Of a stretch of DNA of 64,000 bases, positions 1 to 8,449 are shown in pieces; the first letter of the stretch is position 1; the number at the start of each line of letters is the position of its first letter. Below the pieces are notes generated by a model. The model had not been told where the DNA came from, did no database searches, and was given only the letters and a program-made list of their open reading frames with translations. The stretch spans positions 62,001 to 126,000 of the forward strand of contig NZ_JAHWGU010000017.1 of the NCBI RefSeq assembly GCF_020873875.1, written 5' to 3'. The stretch comes from Actinoplanes sp. DH11 (GTDB lineage Bacteria > Actinomycetota > Actinomycetes > Mycobacteriales > Micromonosporaceae). The position numbers and the translations under genes were made by a program.

Positions 1-966
1 CGGGCCGTGCTGCACGTGCACGGCTTCGTGGACTACTTCTTCCAGACCCATCTGGCCGACTTCTTCACCGAACGCGGCTGGGATTTCTACGCTTTGGACC
101 TGCGCAAGTACGGCCGCAGCCTGCTCGCGCACCAGACACCCAACTTCACCCGCAGCCTCACCGAGTACTTCCCGGAACTCGACGAGGCGGCCCGGATCAT
201 CCGCGACGTCGACGGCCACGACCAGCTGCTGGTCACCGGCCACTCCACCGGCGGCCTGATCACGTCGCTGTGGGCGCACGCGCGCAGCGGCCAGGGCCTG
301 GTCGACGGGCTTTTCCTGAACAGCCCGTTCTTCGACTTCAACCTGCCCTGGGTGGTGCGGCGGCCACTGATGTCCCTGATCCTGGCGGTGAACGGCCGGT
401 CCCCGTACCGCAAGATGCCCGTCGCCTCCCTCGGCCTGTACGGCCAGAGCCTGCACAGCGACCACCACGGCGAATGGAGTTACGACCTGAGCTGGAAACC
501 GATCCTCGGTTTCCCGGTCCGGATGGGCTGGCTCGACGCCATCCGCCGCGGCCAGCGCCGCCTGCGCGCCGGCCTGTCCATCGACGTCCCAGTGCTGGTC
601 GCCTGCTCGAACCGCACCTTCCGCGGCCGCGAATGGCACGACGACGTCCACGTCTCCGACGCCGTCCTCGACGTCGACCACATCACCCGCTGGTCCCCCG
701 CGCTCGGCCCCCGCGTCACCATCGCCCGCTTCGACGGCGGCATGCACGACCTCACCCTCTCCGGCAAGGGGGTACGGGCCGAGGTGTTCCGCGAACTGGC
801 CCGCTGGACCGACGCCTTCCTCCCCGCCCCCGGCACCCCCGACGTCGAGATCCCACCCGCCCCGGAGGACCACGCCGGCGTGTCGATGCAGCTCGAGGCC
901 GCCGAAGCAGCAACCGAGCACGCCGCCACCGACGAGGCGGACGACAGATCCGGCACGACCGCCTAG
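1..966 (+). CDS. alpha/beta hydrolase (serine aminopeptidase S33-like), 5' partial
   Basis: The reading frame is open from the first base, so the true start lies outside the window; the GTG at 7 is only an internal codon. At least 321 residues are visible. The fold is an alpha/beta hydrolase: HVHGF near the left edge is the oxyanion-hole strand, GHSTGG around visible residue 80-85 is the nucleophile elbow with Ser as nucleophile, and the His in GGMHDLT is the likely catalytic base. The C-terminal 40 residues are Ala/Glu/Asp-rich and probably disordered. There is no signal peptide in the visible part. The family includes lysophospholipases and monoacylglycerol lipases, so an ester of a small lipid is a plausible substrate, but nothing visible fixes it. 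The gene ends 13 bp before a tRNA. Confidence 0.85.
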   Translation, partial: RAVLHVHGFVDYFFQTHLADFFTERGWDFYALDLRKYGRSLLAHQTPNFTRSLTEYFPELDEAARIIRDVDGHDQLLVTGHSTGGLITSLWAHARSGQGLVDGLFLNSPFFDFNLPWVVRRPLMSLILAVNGRSPYRKMPVASLGLYGQSLHSDHHGEWSYDLSWKPILGFPVRMGWLDAIRRGQRRLRAGLSIDVPVLVACSNRTFRGREWHDDVHVSDAVLDVDHITRWSPALGPRVTIARFDGGMHDLTLSGKGVRAEVFRELARWTDAFLPAPGTPDVEIPPAPEDHAGVSMQLEAAEAATEHAATDEADDRSGTTA

Positions 967-979
967 TATGTGCAGGCCA

Positions 980-1055
980 GCGCTCGTAGCTCAGCGGATA
1001 GAGCAACGGACTTCTAATCCGTCGGTCGCAGGTTCGAATCCTGCCGGGCGCGCCA
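980..1055 (+). tRNA. tRNA-Arg (anticodon TCT)
   Basis: A 76-nt cloverleaf with encoded CCA. The 7-bp acceptor stem GCGCTCG pairs with CGGGCGC (one G-T pair). The anticodon loop CTTCTAA gives TCT, reading AGA. The T arm has the canonical GGTTCGAATCC. The discriminator base is G. It reads AGA, a rare codon in this GC-rich genome. No integrase or att-like repeat is seen beside it, though tRNA genes of this type are common integration sites. Confidence 0.96.
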
Positions 1056-1072
1056 TCAAGAAGCGGCTTCGA

Positions 1073-1098
1073 CCTTGCAATCCCTGGTGGTTGCAGGG
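1073..1098 (+). terminator. possible terminator hairpin after tRNA-Arg
   Basis: CCTTGCAA and TTGCAGGG can pair (one mismatch) around a 10-nt loop, 18 nt past the tRNA CCA end. There is no T-run, so this is weak evidence for a transcription stop. Confidence 0.35.
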
Positions 1099-1136
1099 TT
1101 CCGCTCCATCGGGCCTCATCGCCAGCGGCCGGGGAT

Positions 1137-1211
1137 GTTGATCTGCTCGCGATGCGAAATCGCGGTTTTGACCCCTTGATCACAGCGATTTCGTAGTGCT
1201 AGCAGATCAAC
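1137..1211. repeat. 75-bp dispersed palindromic repeat, copy 1
   Basis: Two 27-bp arms, beginning GTTGATCTGCT and ending AGCAGATCAAC, flank a 21-bp centre. The arms pair at 23 of 27 positions. A second copy lies at 52756-52830 in the opposite orientation: its centre, read in reverse complement, differs by one base from this one. The element is intergenic, between the tRNA and the SPFH gene. Size, intergenic position and palindromy resemble REP/MITE-type elements. The half-site GTTGATCT occurs again at about 1265. Confidence 0.85.
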
Positions 1212-1324
1212 ACCGCCGCCCGCACCGCCCCGCCCGGACGGTTCGGGTGCGTGGGGGCACCACTTGTTGATCTCCTGGCTTACCGTGGTGATCAGACACC
1301 CCACCACCAGGAGTTCTGATCTCG

Positions 1325-2215
1325 TTGTTCGTTCTCGGCATCATCCTCGCCGTAGTCGCTGTCGTTGCCCTCCTCGTCGCCGTCTCGGGCCGGACGATCC
1401 CCAAGACCCGCCGCACCGCCTGGCTCACCTTCGCCGGCGCCTCCCTCGCGGCCGTCGGTTTTCTCGTCGCCTCCTGCATCACCGTCGTGCCCACCCGGAA
1501 CGTGGGCATCGTGACGGCCTGGAACAAGCCGACCGGCCGGACCACCGGCGCCGGATTGCAGTGGACGGCGCCGTGGGAGGACATCGACGAGTGGGATGCG
1601 TCCGGGCAGACGTACGCGCACCTCGGTGAGGAATGTGTGTGGGTGACCATCGCGGCGCAGCGGCGGGCCTGCATCCCGGTGCAGATCGAGTGGTCGGCGA
1701 AGGCGGAGAAGGCCCCGGAGAACTGGGCCGCCTACCGGGAGGTGGGTGGCAAGTCGCGGTTCGAGGTGTTCGTGGAGCGCCGGGTGAACCCGCAGATCAA
1801 CGGGTCGCTGACCTCCATTTTCGCGTCGTTCGACCCGCTCGGGGCGGTGGATGTGACGAGCGGGGACGCACCGGCGCCGGATCTGAACAAGACCTACAAG
1901 GAGCCGCTGATCGGGGCGCTCACGTCGGCCCTGGGTGACGAGATCGTGGTGAAGTCGGTGGCGTTCGAGTCGCCGCGTTACGACGACCCGACGACGCAGG
2001 CGATCGCCGCCTACGGTCAGAAGATTCTCGAGGCCCGCAACCTGGAGATCGACCGGGCGAACGCGAAGACCCGTGCCGAGATCACCCGTACCGATGCGAG
2101 TGTGGACCAGGTGGCCCGTTGTCTGCAGATCGCGGAGAAGCTGGGCAAGGAGCCGGGCCTGTGCATGGGCAGCGGTGTCTCGCTCACCCGCCCGGTCGGT
2201 CAGACCGAGAAGTAG
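1325..2215 (+). CDS. SPFH/Band 7 domain membrane protein
   Basis: 296 residues from a TTG start with AGGAG 11 nt upstream. Two hydrophobic segments at about residues 2-20 and 31-52 are followed by a prohibitin/stomatin-type domain beginning around VPTRNVGIVTAWNKP, and then a charged helical stretch (ILEARNLEIDRANAKTRAE) typical of the SPFH coiled-coil arm. Members of this family form ring-shaped oligomers on membranes and scaffold proteases or transport proteins; the partner here is unknown. Two cysteines (in EECVWV and RRACIP) lie in the SPFH domain. The 3' end overlaps the convergent transporter gene by 32 bp. No NfeD-type partner gene is adjacent. Confidence 0.8.
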   Translation: MFVLGIILAVVAVVALLVAVSGRTIPKTRRTAWLTFAGASLAAVGFLVASCITVVPTRNVGIVTAWNKPTGRTTGAGLQWTAPWEDIDEWDASGQTYAHLGEECVWVTIAAQRRACIPVQIEWSAKAEKAPENWAAYREVGGKSRFEVFVERRVNPQINGSLTSIFASFDPLGAVDVTSGDAPAPDLNKTYKEPLIGALTSALGDEIVVKSVAFESPRYDDPTTQAIAAYGQKILEARNLEIDRANAKTRAEITRTDASVDQVARCLQIAEKLGKEPGLCMGSGVSLTRPVGQTEK

Positions 2216-3053
2216 CGGCCGGCTCGCGCGCACCGGGCTCGGACGGGGCCTCGGTGCGCCGGGCCAGCCCCACCACGCCCCAGGCCATGACGATCGCGGC
2301 CACCCCGGCCAGGACCAGCCCCGCCACCCCGAACCGCACCCGCTCGTCGAACAGCACCACTCCCGCGACGGCCGCGACGAGCGGGTTGGTCACGCTCACC
2401 GTGGCGAGCGGCGTGGCCAGCCCGGCACCCCGGTACGACAGCTGACCGAGCACGTACCCGCTCACCGCGAACGCCACAACCATCCCCGCGGCCGGCCGGG
2501 ACACGGCGCCGAGGCCACCCGTGGTGAACGAGGCGAGCACCGACTTGGTGAGCACGGAGGCGATCCCGAACGCCGTGCCGGACGCCCCGGCGAGCAGCAT
2601 GGCGCGTACCCGTGGCCCGGACCGCCACGCGCCGAGTGCGCAGACCAGCACCACCCCGGCCGTGATCAGGGCGAGGGCCCGGGCGGCGCCGGAGCCGAGC
2701 AGGGCCGGCCCGGAGGCTTCCACGGAGAGCGACAGGATCAGGGCGAGTCCGAGAACGGTCAGTCCGGCGCTCACCCAGCTGCCCCGGCTGATCGGCCGCC
2801 GGTAGCGGATCACCTCGATCGGCAGTGCGAAGAGCAGGGTCAGGGTGCCGAGGGCCTGCACGACGGCGACCGTGCCGAAGTTCAGCGCGATCACGTGCAG
2901 CCCGACTCCGGCGCCGGTGAGCAGCAGCGCGACGGCCCAGCGGGAGACGCCGCGGTGGCCGCGCTCGGCGAGGCGTTCCTGTGCGACCGCCGCGACCGCG
3001 TAACTGGCGGCCGACAGCAGGGAAAGACCCACGGCCCATCCCAGCGACCCCAT
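2184..3053 (-). CDS. DMT-superfamily (EamA/NIPA-like) transporter
   Basis: 289 residues with about ten hydrophobic segments. The N-terminal half reads as a drug/metabolite transporter fold, including AAVAQERLAERG, typical of actinobacterial NIPA-like DMT proteins. I chose ATG at 3053 (MGSLGWAVG) because a purine-rich GAGGTGGGGGG precedes it by a few bases; an in-frame start at 3119 would add 22 residues that look non-transmembrane. The C-terminal tail is hydrophilic. The substrate cannot be read from sequence; magnesium or small metabolites are known for relatives. It is convergent with the SPFH gene (32-bp overlap) and divergent from serA. Confidence 0.75.
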   Translation of the reverse strand: MGSLGWAVGLSLLSAASYAVAAVAQERLAERGHRGVSRWAVALLLTGAGVGLHVIALNFGTVAVVQALGTLTLLFALPIEVIRYRRPISRGSWVSAGLTVLGLALILSLSVEASGPALLGSGAARALALITAGVVLVCALGAWRSGPRVRAMLLAGASGTAFGIASVLTKSVLASFTTGGLGAVSRPAAGMVVAFAVSGYVLGQLSYRGAGLATPLATVSVTNPLVAAVAGVVLFDERVRFGVAGLVLAGVAAIVMAWGVVGLARRTEAPSEPGAREPAATSRSDRPGG

Positions 3054-3376
3054 CGCCCCCCACCTCGCGATCACCGCAGCCGTACCCGGCTTCATCGACG
3101 ATAGCGAGTGCGAGCCCACCGCCGGGTGACGGATTACCCCGTACGGGCTCGATCCACTCGGTCCGGGAAATACGTTTCGCCCGGCCCGGGTTGTTTGCCA
3201 CGATCACCGGCACGGAAACGCGACTGAACCACATCCGCTGCGGGGCCGTAACAGTTACCGCATTGACCGGCAGATGGGACCACGAACACACCGATCCGGG
3301 TCCGCCGTACCGGGGGACTAGGCTTGACGCCCGTGAACTGGGCTTCGGCGTGGCGGCCCGGGCAGCCCACCGAAAC
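3054..3376. other. intergenic region between DMT transporter and serA
   Basis: 323 bp with no convincing gene. It contains a perfect odd-centred palindrome GTAACAGTTAC at 3248-3258, which could be a regulator site for either divergent gene. TTGACC at about 3263 and TAGGCT at about 3320 resemble promoter hexamers but are not correctly spaced to each other. Confidence 0.5.
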
Positions 3377-4606
3377 ATGGAACGGAAGATGATGATCGAC
3401 CAGGCCAAGGTGCGAGTCCTTCTATTGGAGAGCATCCATCCCGACGCGGTTTCCCGGCTCGAGGAGGACGGCTTCCAGGTCGAGTCCCTCCGTAACGCTC
3501 TCGACGAGGCGGAGCTGATCGAACGCATCCGCGGCGTGCAGCTGCTCGGCATCCGCTCCAAGACCCAGGTCACCGCGAAGGTGCTGGAGGCCGCCGACAA
3601 CCTGGTGGCGATCGGCGCGTTCTGCATCGGTACCGATCAGATCGACCTGAACAACGCGTCCGCGGCCGGCGTCGCAGTCTTCAACGCGCCGTTCTCCAAC
3701 ACCCGCTCGGTCGTCGAGCTCGCGATCGCCGAGATCATCGCGCTGACCCGCCGGCTCACCGAGAAGAACACGCTGATGCACAGCGGCGTGTGGGACAAGT
3801 CCGCGGACGGCGCGCACGAGATCCGCGGCCGGCGGCTCGGCATCATCGGGTACGGCAACATCGGCACCCAGCTGTCCGTGCTCGCCGAGAACCTGGGCAT
3901 GGCGGTCTCGTTCTACGACACCGCCGACAAGCTGGCCCTGAGCAACGCCCACCGCTGCGCCAGCCTGGACGAGCTGCTGGAGACCAGCGACATCGTCACC
4001 ATGCACGTGGACGGCCGCCCCGGCAACGCCGGCTTCTTCGGCGCCGAGCAGTTCGCCCGGATGCGGCCCGGCAGCCTCTTCCTGAACCTGTCCCGCGGCA
4101 TAGTGGTCGATCACCTGGCGCTGCGGGACGCGCTGAAGAGCGGCCACCTGGCCGGCGCCGCCGTCGACGTGTTCCCGAAGGAGCCGAAGGGCCGCGGCGA
4201 CGAGTTCGTCTCCGAGCTGCGCGGCCTGCCGAACGTGATCCTCACCCCGCACATCGGCGGTTCCACCGAGGAGGCGCAGTCCGACATCGGTGGCTTCGTG
4301 GCGAACAAGCTGGCGAAGTTCGTGACCGAGGGCAACACCACGCTCAGCGTCAACCTGCCGGGTGTGGCCCTGCCGGAGTCCCCCGGGCTGCACCGCATCG
4401 TGCACGTCCACATCAACACGCCGGGCGTACTCGCCCAGGTCAACCGGATCATGGCGGAGCACAACGTCAACGTCGAGGGCCAGCTGCTCAGCACCCGCGG
4501 CGAGTACGGCTACCTGATCACTGACATCGCGGCGGGTTACAGCGACGACGTGCTCGACCAGCTCCGGGCCATGGAGCAGACGGTTCGCCTGCGCGTGCTG
4601 TCCTGA
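3377..4606 (+). CDS. serA: D-3-phosphoglycerate dehydrogenase
   Basis: 409 residues, the length of the E. coli-type enzyme with one C-terminal ACT domain. It oxidises 3-phosphoglycerate to 3-phosphohydroxypyruvate with NAD+, the first step of serine synthesis in the cytosol. Seen: the NAD-binding GYGNIG motif, the substrate Arg in LNLSRGIVVD, the catalytic His in TPHIGGSTEEAQ, and an ACT domain in the last 75 residues (HRIVHVHINTPGVLAQVN), where serine would bind in relatives. Starts at 3377, 3389 or 3392 are possible; GGAAG at 3384-3388 is too close to 3389, so I kept 3377. The gene is monocistronic and ends at a strong shared terminator. The longer mycobacterial SerA type, with an extra intervening domain, is ruled out by size. 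Confidence 0.93.
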   Translation: MERKMMIDQAKVRVLLLESIHPDAVSRLEEDGFQVESLRNALDEAELIERIRGVQLLGIRSKTQVTAKVLEAADNLVAIGAFCIGTDQIDLNNASAAGVAVFNAPFSNTRSVVELAIAEIIALTRRLTEKNTLMHSGVWDKSADGAHEIRGRRLGIIGYGNIGTQLSVLAENLGMAVSFYDTADKLALSNAHRCASLDELLETSDIVTMHVDGRPGNAGFFGAEQFARMRPGSLFLNLSRGIVVDHLALRDALKSGHLAGAAVDVFPKEPKGRGDEFVSELRGLPNVILTPHIGGSTEEAQSDIGGFVANKLAKFVTEGNTTLSVNLPGVALPESPGLHRIVHVHINTPGVLAQVNRIMAEHNVNVEGQLLSTRGEYGYLITDIAAGYSDDVLDQLRAMEQTVRLRVLS

Positions 4607-4616
4607 TCCGGCACGA

Positions 4617-4650
4617 ACAGCGCCGCCCCTCGGCGAGGGGCGGCGCTTCG
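4617..4650. terminator. bidirectional intrinsic terminator
   Basis: A 10-11 bp GC stem (GCGCCGCCCC at 4620-4629 with its complement at 4637-4646) with a 5-7 nt loop lies between the convergent serA and the low-complexity membrane protein gene. It can serve both strands. Confidence 0.8.
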
Positions 4651-4652
4651 CG

Positions 4653-6893
4653 TCATCGCGCGTTCTCGACGGTCAGCAGCGTGATCGGCGCCGCCGCGTC
4701 GACGTCGTAGCGGTCGGCGTTCTGCCAGTCCTTGGGCGTCAGCGTGGAGCCGGGCGGAACATCACGGAGAGTACGCGTACCCGCCGTCACCGTACTGGCC
4801 CCGCCACCCACCTTGACCCGCACCGGACTGCTCGCCGGCGCCCGCAGCAGCAGTTCCTCCATGCCGCCGGTGATCCGCATGGGCACGGTCCCGTTCGCCT
4901 TGGCCAGGGTCATCTCGGCCCGCCGGGTGCCGCCGACGATCTCGATCCGGCTGACCCGGCCGGCGCTGAGGTCCACGATCCGCTCGGCCGCGTACCCGGA
5001 GAACCGCAGCGTCCACCGCACCTCCGCGGCGAGCAGCACCTCGATCTCGCCGGCCGCGCTGTCACCCTCCCGGGTCACGTCGAGGCGCACCTCGTCGTCG
5101 CGCACCTCCGGGTTGGGGAAGACCCCGGCATCTTCGGCGGCGCTGATCCGGTAGAGATCCGGGCCAAGGTCGGCGATCTTGAGGCGTACGCGGTCGGTAG
5201 CCGCCAGCAACTCGAACGACGCGATGGTCCGGTCGTCCAGCGGCGCGCTGACCACCCGCTGGTCACCGCCGCCCTCCCCGATCTGGAGCATCTCCGGGAT
5301 CTTCGACTCCGGCCCGGAGTAGTACACCATCCCGGTCACCACGATCGCGGCCAGCGCGACGATGCCGAGCAGCGTCATCCCGATGGACACCAGCTTCGAC
5401 TGCCGCGGCGCCGCCGCCGGTGCGGTCGCGGCCTGCGCACCGCCGTCACCCCACACCACGAGTTCGTCCCAGTCGGACCGCCCCGCCGGCTTGTCCGCCG
5501 CGTCCACCGAGGACGCCGGCCGCCCGCCGTTCTCAAAGGAGAGCGGCGCCCACGACGACCCGGCGGCCCAGTGCTCAACCGGCGGTTCCATCCCCGCCGC
5601 TCCCGCGAACCCGCCCCGCGCGCTCGCCGACAGACCTGAGTCACTCGATCGCGCGGCATTCACCCCATATGCCGGGAAACCCGAAGAGGTGGCGGAAGCC
5701 CGCGAGGCCGAGGGCGCCCGGAGGGCCGAAGAATCGGGGCCCGAAGGAGCTGGGACCGAAGGAGCCGAGGAAGCCGCAGAGGTGGCCGACGCCGAAACGC
5801 CTGCGGATCGCCTCCCGTCCTCGTAGCCCGACGCCCAGGCGGAGCCGTCCGGTCCCGTCCCCCAAGCCGGGTTCCCAGCGCCCGAAGCGTCCGTCCCCCG
5901 CCTGCGCACGACCGGCGCGGCACCGGGGGCGCCACCGGCCGAAACAGCCGAGGTACCACCGGTCGCGGCAGCCGGGGCACCACCCGTCGAGGCTGCCGGA
6001 GCGCCACCCGCCGAAGCCGTCGAAGCGCCACCGGCCAAGGCAGCCGGAGCGCCACCGGTCGCCGCCGCGGTGCCGCCGGTGCGCCGGGCGCCGCCGATGG
6101 GCCCGTCGCCGAAACCGAAGGAAGACCGCCCCGGCCCACCGGGTGAGGCGGGTCCGAACTGCGGCGCGGACCGCCCAGCGCCGGCCGCCTCCGAAGCCGA
6201 GCGACCCGAAGCCGAACGACCCGAAGCCGAACGGCCCGGAGCCGAGCGGCCCGGAGCCGACAGATCCGACGCCGACGCCGGCGCCGCACCGAACGCCGCG
6301 TCACCCTGCCCCGAGACCGCGCCGACCGGGCGGGCGGAAGCCGTACCGGCCTGCTCGAACGACGCACCAGCCGACCGGGGGGAAGTTTCCTCGTAGGACG
6401 CTCGGCCCGACCGGGCGGAAGTCTGCTCGAAAGCCGCTTTGCCCTGCCCGATGCTTCCACCCGCCCGCGACGAGAATCCGGAGCCGGACGACGAATCCGG
6501 ACCCGCAGAGCCCGCGGAGGAGGAACGCACTGAACCCGCGGAGGAGGAACGCGCGGAGGAGGAACCCGCAGAAGAGAAGCCCGCGGAGGAGGAATCCACG
6601 GCGGAAGAAGCCGCGGCGGAAGAAGCCGCGGCGGAGGAGCCCGTGCCGGAGGTGCGCGAGGAGGCCGCCCCGAAGAACGCGGCGGCCGAGGATGACGACG
6701 ATGACGCCGGCACGAAGGGCTTGGGGAGGTAGGCGTCGTCGTCGGCGGGCGTGGATTCCGGCGCCCCCGCGCCGAACCAGCCTTTCTCGGGCGCACCGAC
6801 CTGCTTCACCGGCATGGTGGCCCCCGGCCGGCGTTGCGGAAGTGCGTTGTCGGTCACGGCCGGCTCCGACGTGCCGACAGCGGTACGGTCCAC
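4653..6893 (-). CDS. large low-complexity single-pass membrane protein with extracytoplasmic beta-rich domain
   Basis: 746 residues from GTG with an excellent GGGAGGAA ribosome site. Residues 1 to about 500 are almost entirely Ser/Ala/Gly/Pro, with short repeats such as GRSAS and GGAPAA. One membrane segment follows (VSIGMTLLGIVALAAIVVTGMVYY, about 510-533). The last 200 residues look like a folded beta-rich domain resembling DUF4097-like putative adhesin repeats. The topology is probably a cytoplasmic disordered N-terminus with the C-terminal domain outside. The length of the low-complexity part and the strong strand bias (long purine runs on the opposite strand) are odd. I do not recognise a function; an envelope-anchored scaffold is only a guess. 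Confidence 0.7.
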   Translation of the reverse strand: MDRTAVGTSEPAVTDNALPQRRPGATMPVKQVGAPEKGWFGAGAPESTPADDDAYLPKPFVPASSSSSSAAAFFGAASSRTSGTGSSAAASSAAASSAVDSSSAGFSSAGSSSARSSSAGSVRSSSAGSAGPDSSSGSGFSSRAGGSIGQGKAAFEQTSARSGRASYEETSPRSAGASFEQAGTASARPVGAVSGQGDAAFGAAPASASDLSAPGRSAPGRSASGRSASGRSASEAAGAGRSAPQFGPASPGGPGRSSFGFGDGPIGGARRTGGTAAATGGAPAALAGGASTASAGGAPAASTGGAPAAATGGTSAVSAGGAPGAAPVVRRRGTDASGAGNPAWGTGPDGSAWASGYEDGRRSAGVSASATSAASSAPSVPAPSGPDSSALRAPSASRASATSSGFPAYGVNAARSSDSGLSASARGGFAGAAGMEPPVEHWAAGSSWAPLSFENGGRPASSVDAADKPAGRSDWDELVVWGDGGAQAATAPAAAPRQSKLVSIGMTLLGIVALAAIVVTGMVYYSGPESKIPEMLQIGEGGGDQRVVSAPLDDRTIASFELLAATDRVRLKIADLGPDLYRISAAEDAGVFPNPEVRDDEVRLDVTREGDSAAGEIEVLLAAEVRWTLRFSGYAAERIVDLSAGRVSRIEIVGGTRRAEMTLAKANGTVPMRITGGMEELLLRAPASSPVRVKVGGGASTVTAGTRTLRDVPPGSTLTPKDWQNADRYDVDAAAPITLLTVENAR

Positions 6894-7050
6894 TGCGATT
6901 CCTCCCTGCGGCGCCTCTGGCGGTAGAGCGCGGTAGAGCGTGTCGAGCGCGAGCGCGGCGGAGCGCGCTGGAGCCCCCCGAAAGGAGTACGCACGGAATC
7001 GCTTCCCGGATGAGTGACGGGACGGTTTACCCCGGGTCAGCTCGCCGGGG

Positions 7051-7707
7051 TCACCGCTGGTCGGGCCGGACCAGGCCGCGCCGGGTGGCGATCGCCACTG
7101 CTTCGAGCTGGCTGTGCGCGCCGAGTTTCGCGAGCACGGCCTTCTGGTAGCCCCGGCAGGTGTGCACGCTGATCCCCAGCCGCCGGGCCACCGCGCGGGC
7201 GTCCAGACCGGCCGCCATCAGCTGTAACACCTCGTCCTCGCGGGCGGTGAGCACGCTGCCGCGGGGCACGCTCGCGGGTGAGGTGCTGCGCAGCAGGCGG
7301 GCGAGGATGTCGGTGGAGACGGTCATGCCGCCGCCGTGCGCGGTGCGCAGCGCGTTCAGCACGTCACCGAGCGCGCCGTTCTTGGAGAGGAAGCCGGCGA
7401 ACCCGGCCGCTGTCGCGCGGCGTACCAATGCCTGTTCTTCGCTGGCAGTGAGGATCACCACACGGGAGTCCGGCTGGCGGACCCGGATCAGTTCGGCGAT
7501 CGCGATGCCGTCGGCATCGGACAGTTCCGGATCGAGCAGGATCACGTCGGGCGTCAGTTCGGCGGCGAGCCGCAGCGCCTCCTGACCGGTCCGCGCATGA
7601 CCCACGCACCGCAGGTCGGGCTGCCCGGCCAGCGCGTGCCCGAGCAGCTCGGCGAAGGTCTGGTGGCCGTCGACGACGAGGACCCGTATCGTCTCGCCGT
7701 TGTCCAT
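7051..7707 (-). CDS. NarL/FixJ-type response regulator
   Basis: 218 residues: a receiver domain at about 7-120 and a LuxR-type helix-turn-helix at about 150-210. The phospho-acceptor is D59 in VILLDPELSD, the conserved Lys lies in FLSKNG, and the HTH contains LTAREDEVLQLMAAG. The usual pair of metal-binding acids near the N-terminus is reduced to one (VVDGH instead of VVDDH), which may weaken magnesium-dependent phosphorylation. ATG at 7707 has GGAAGGTGA just upstream. No histidine kinase is adjacent, so it is an orphan regulator. It lies downstream of the membrane protein gene's promoter region and reads in the same direction. Confidence 0.9.
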   Translation of the reverse strand: MDNGETIRVLVVDGHQTFAELLGHALAGQPDLRCVGHARTGQEALRLAAELTPDVILLDPELSDADGIAIAELIRVRQPDSRVVILTASEEQALVRRATAAGFAGFLSKNGALGDVLNALRTAHGGGMTVSTDILARLLRSTSPASVPRGSVLTAREDEVLQLMAAGLDARAVARRLGISVHTCRGYQKAVLAKLGAHSQLEAVAIATRRGLVRPDQR

Positions 7708-7933
7708 AGGTCACCTTCCCTCTGTCTGCCCCAAGGCTCCGCGCAGTCTAAGGATTACCCGACCCGGTGCCCGCCCTACCAACAGACCGCCCTTGCCGCG
7801 CCGGGCCTGGCACCCCCGGTACGCGTGACGCCCGGTTGCCGCCGAGCGGTCGCGATAACCAGTCTTTCGGCCGAGTCTCCCCCTCGCTTTGGGGCCTTGC
7901 CGCAGCCCGGACCAGGGCGCACAGTTTTTGATC

Positions 7934-8419
7934 ATGTTCGACATCCAGCTTTTCGGCCGTCTCGAGGTACGCACCCGGGGCATCCGTCTCGGCGGCGACG
8001 ACTTCGGTGGCGAGCGTCCCCGTCACCTGCTCGCCCTGCTGGCGCTGCGTGGTGACCGGTCGTTCGTGGAGCTGGCGGGTCTGCTGGGTGGACCGGTCGA
8101 TGCCGTGCGGGCGGACGTGGCGGCGCTGCGGGACAGCCTGGAGCCGGGGGTCCGCGACCGGGACTCGGTGGTGACGTCCCGCCGCGGCCGGCTGCGGCTG
8201 GTGCCGGATCGGGTCCCGGTCGACACGGCCACCTTCGACGAGTTGATCGCGGCTGCCGCCGGCCGTACCGCGGAGCGCGCCGCCCGGCCGCTGACCGCCG
8301 CCGCCTATCTGGCCTCCCGCCCGCTTCTGGAGGACGAGAACGCGCCGTGGGCCGCCGAGGCCCGCGCGGAGTACCGGGCGAAACTGATCATGGCGGGTCC
8401 GGCGCCGGTTCGGGGCTGA
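7934..8419 (+). CDS. miniature SARP-like DNA-binding protein
   Basis: 161 residues. The N-terminus (FDIQLFGRLEVR...RPRHLLALLALRGDRSF) matches the winged-helix start of SARP/AfsR regulators, and the middle (GRLRLVPDRVPVDTATFDELIAAA) matches the join to a BTAD domain. The protein then stops where a full BTAD domain would continue for another 100 residues. It is therefore either a naturally short form or a decayed regulator; no frameshifted remainder is visible downstream because the next gene begins 30 bp later. The ATG at 7934 starts the recognisable domain. Confidence 0.6.
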   Translation: MFDIQLFGRLEVRTRGIRLGGDDFGGERPRHLLALLALRGDRSFVELAGLLGGPVDAVRADVAALRDSLEPGVRDRDSVVTSRRGRLRLVPDRVPVDTATFDELIAAAAGRTAERAARPLTAAAYLASRPLLEDENAPWAAEARAEYRAKLIMAGPAPVRG

Positions 8420-8449
8420 CGGGAAGCGCCGAGGGCAGACAATCACCGG

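Noticed and set aside
752..1183. Minus-strand reading frame across the tRNA, with RIRTCDRRIRSPLLYPLSYER-like translation
   Set aside because: This is the well-known false protein made by translating the complement of a tRNA gene.
980..1320. tRNA-Arg considered as an integration site of a genomic island
   Set aside because: No integrase, no repeat of the tRNA 3' end, and normal chromosomal genes follow.
2981..3376. N-terminal extension of serA
   Set aside because: Would cross the divergent transporter's start and has no family support; the normal SerA N-terminus begins near 3390.
5420..7150. Long plus-strand frame opposite the low-complexity gene
   Set aside because: Arg/Pro-rich shadow of a GC-rich gene; the minus-strand frame has a good ribosome site, a membrane helix and a folded C-terminus.
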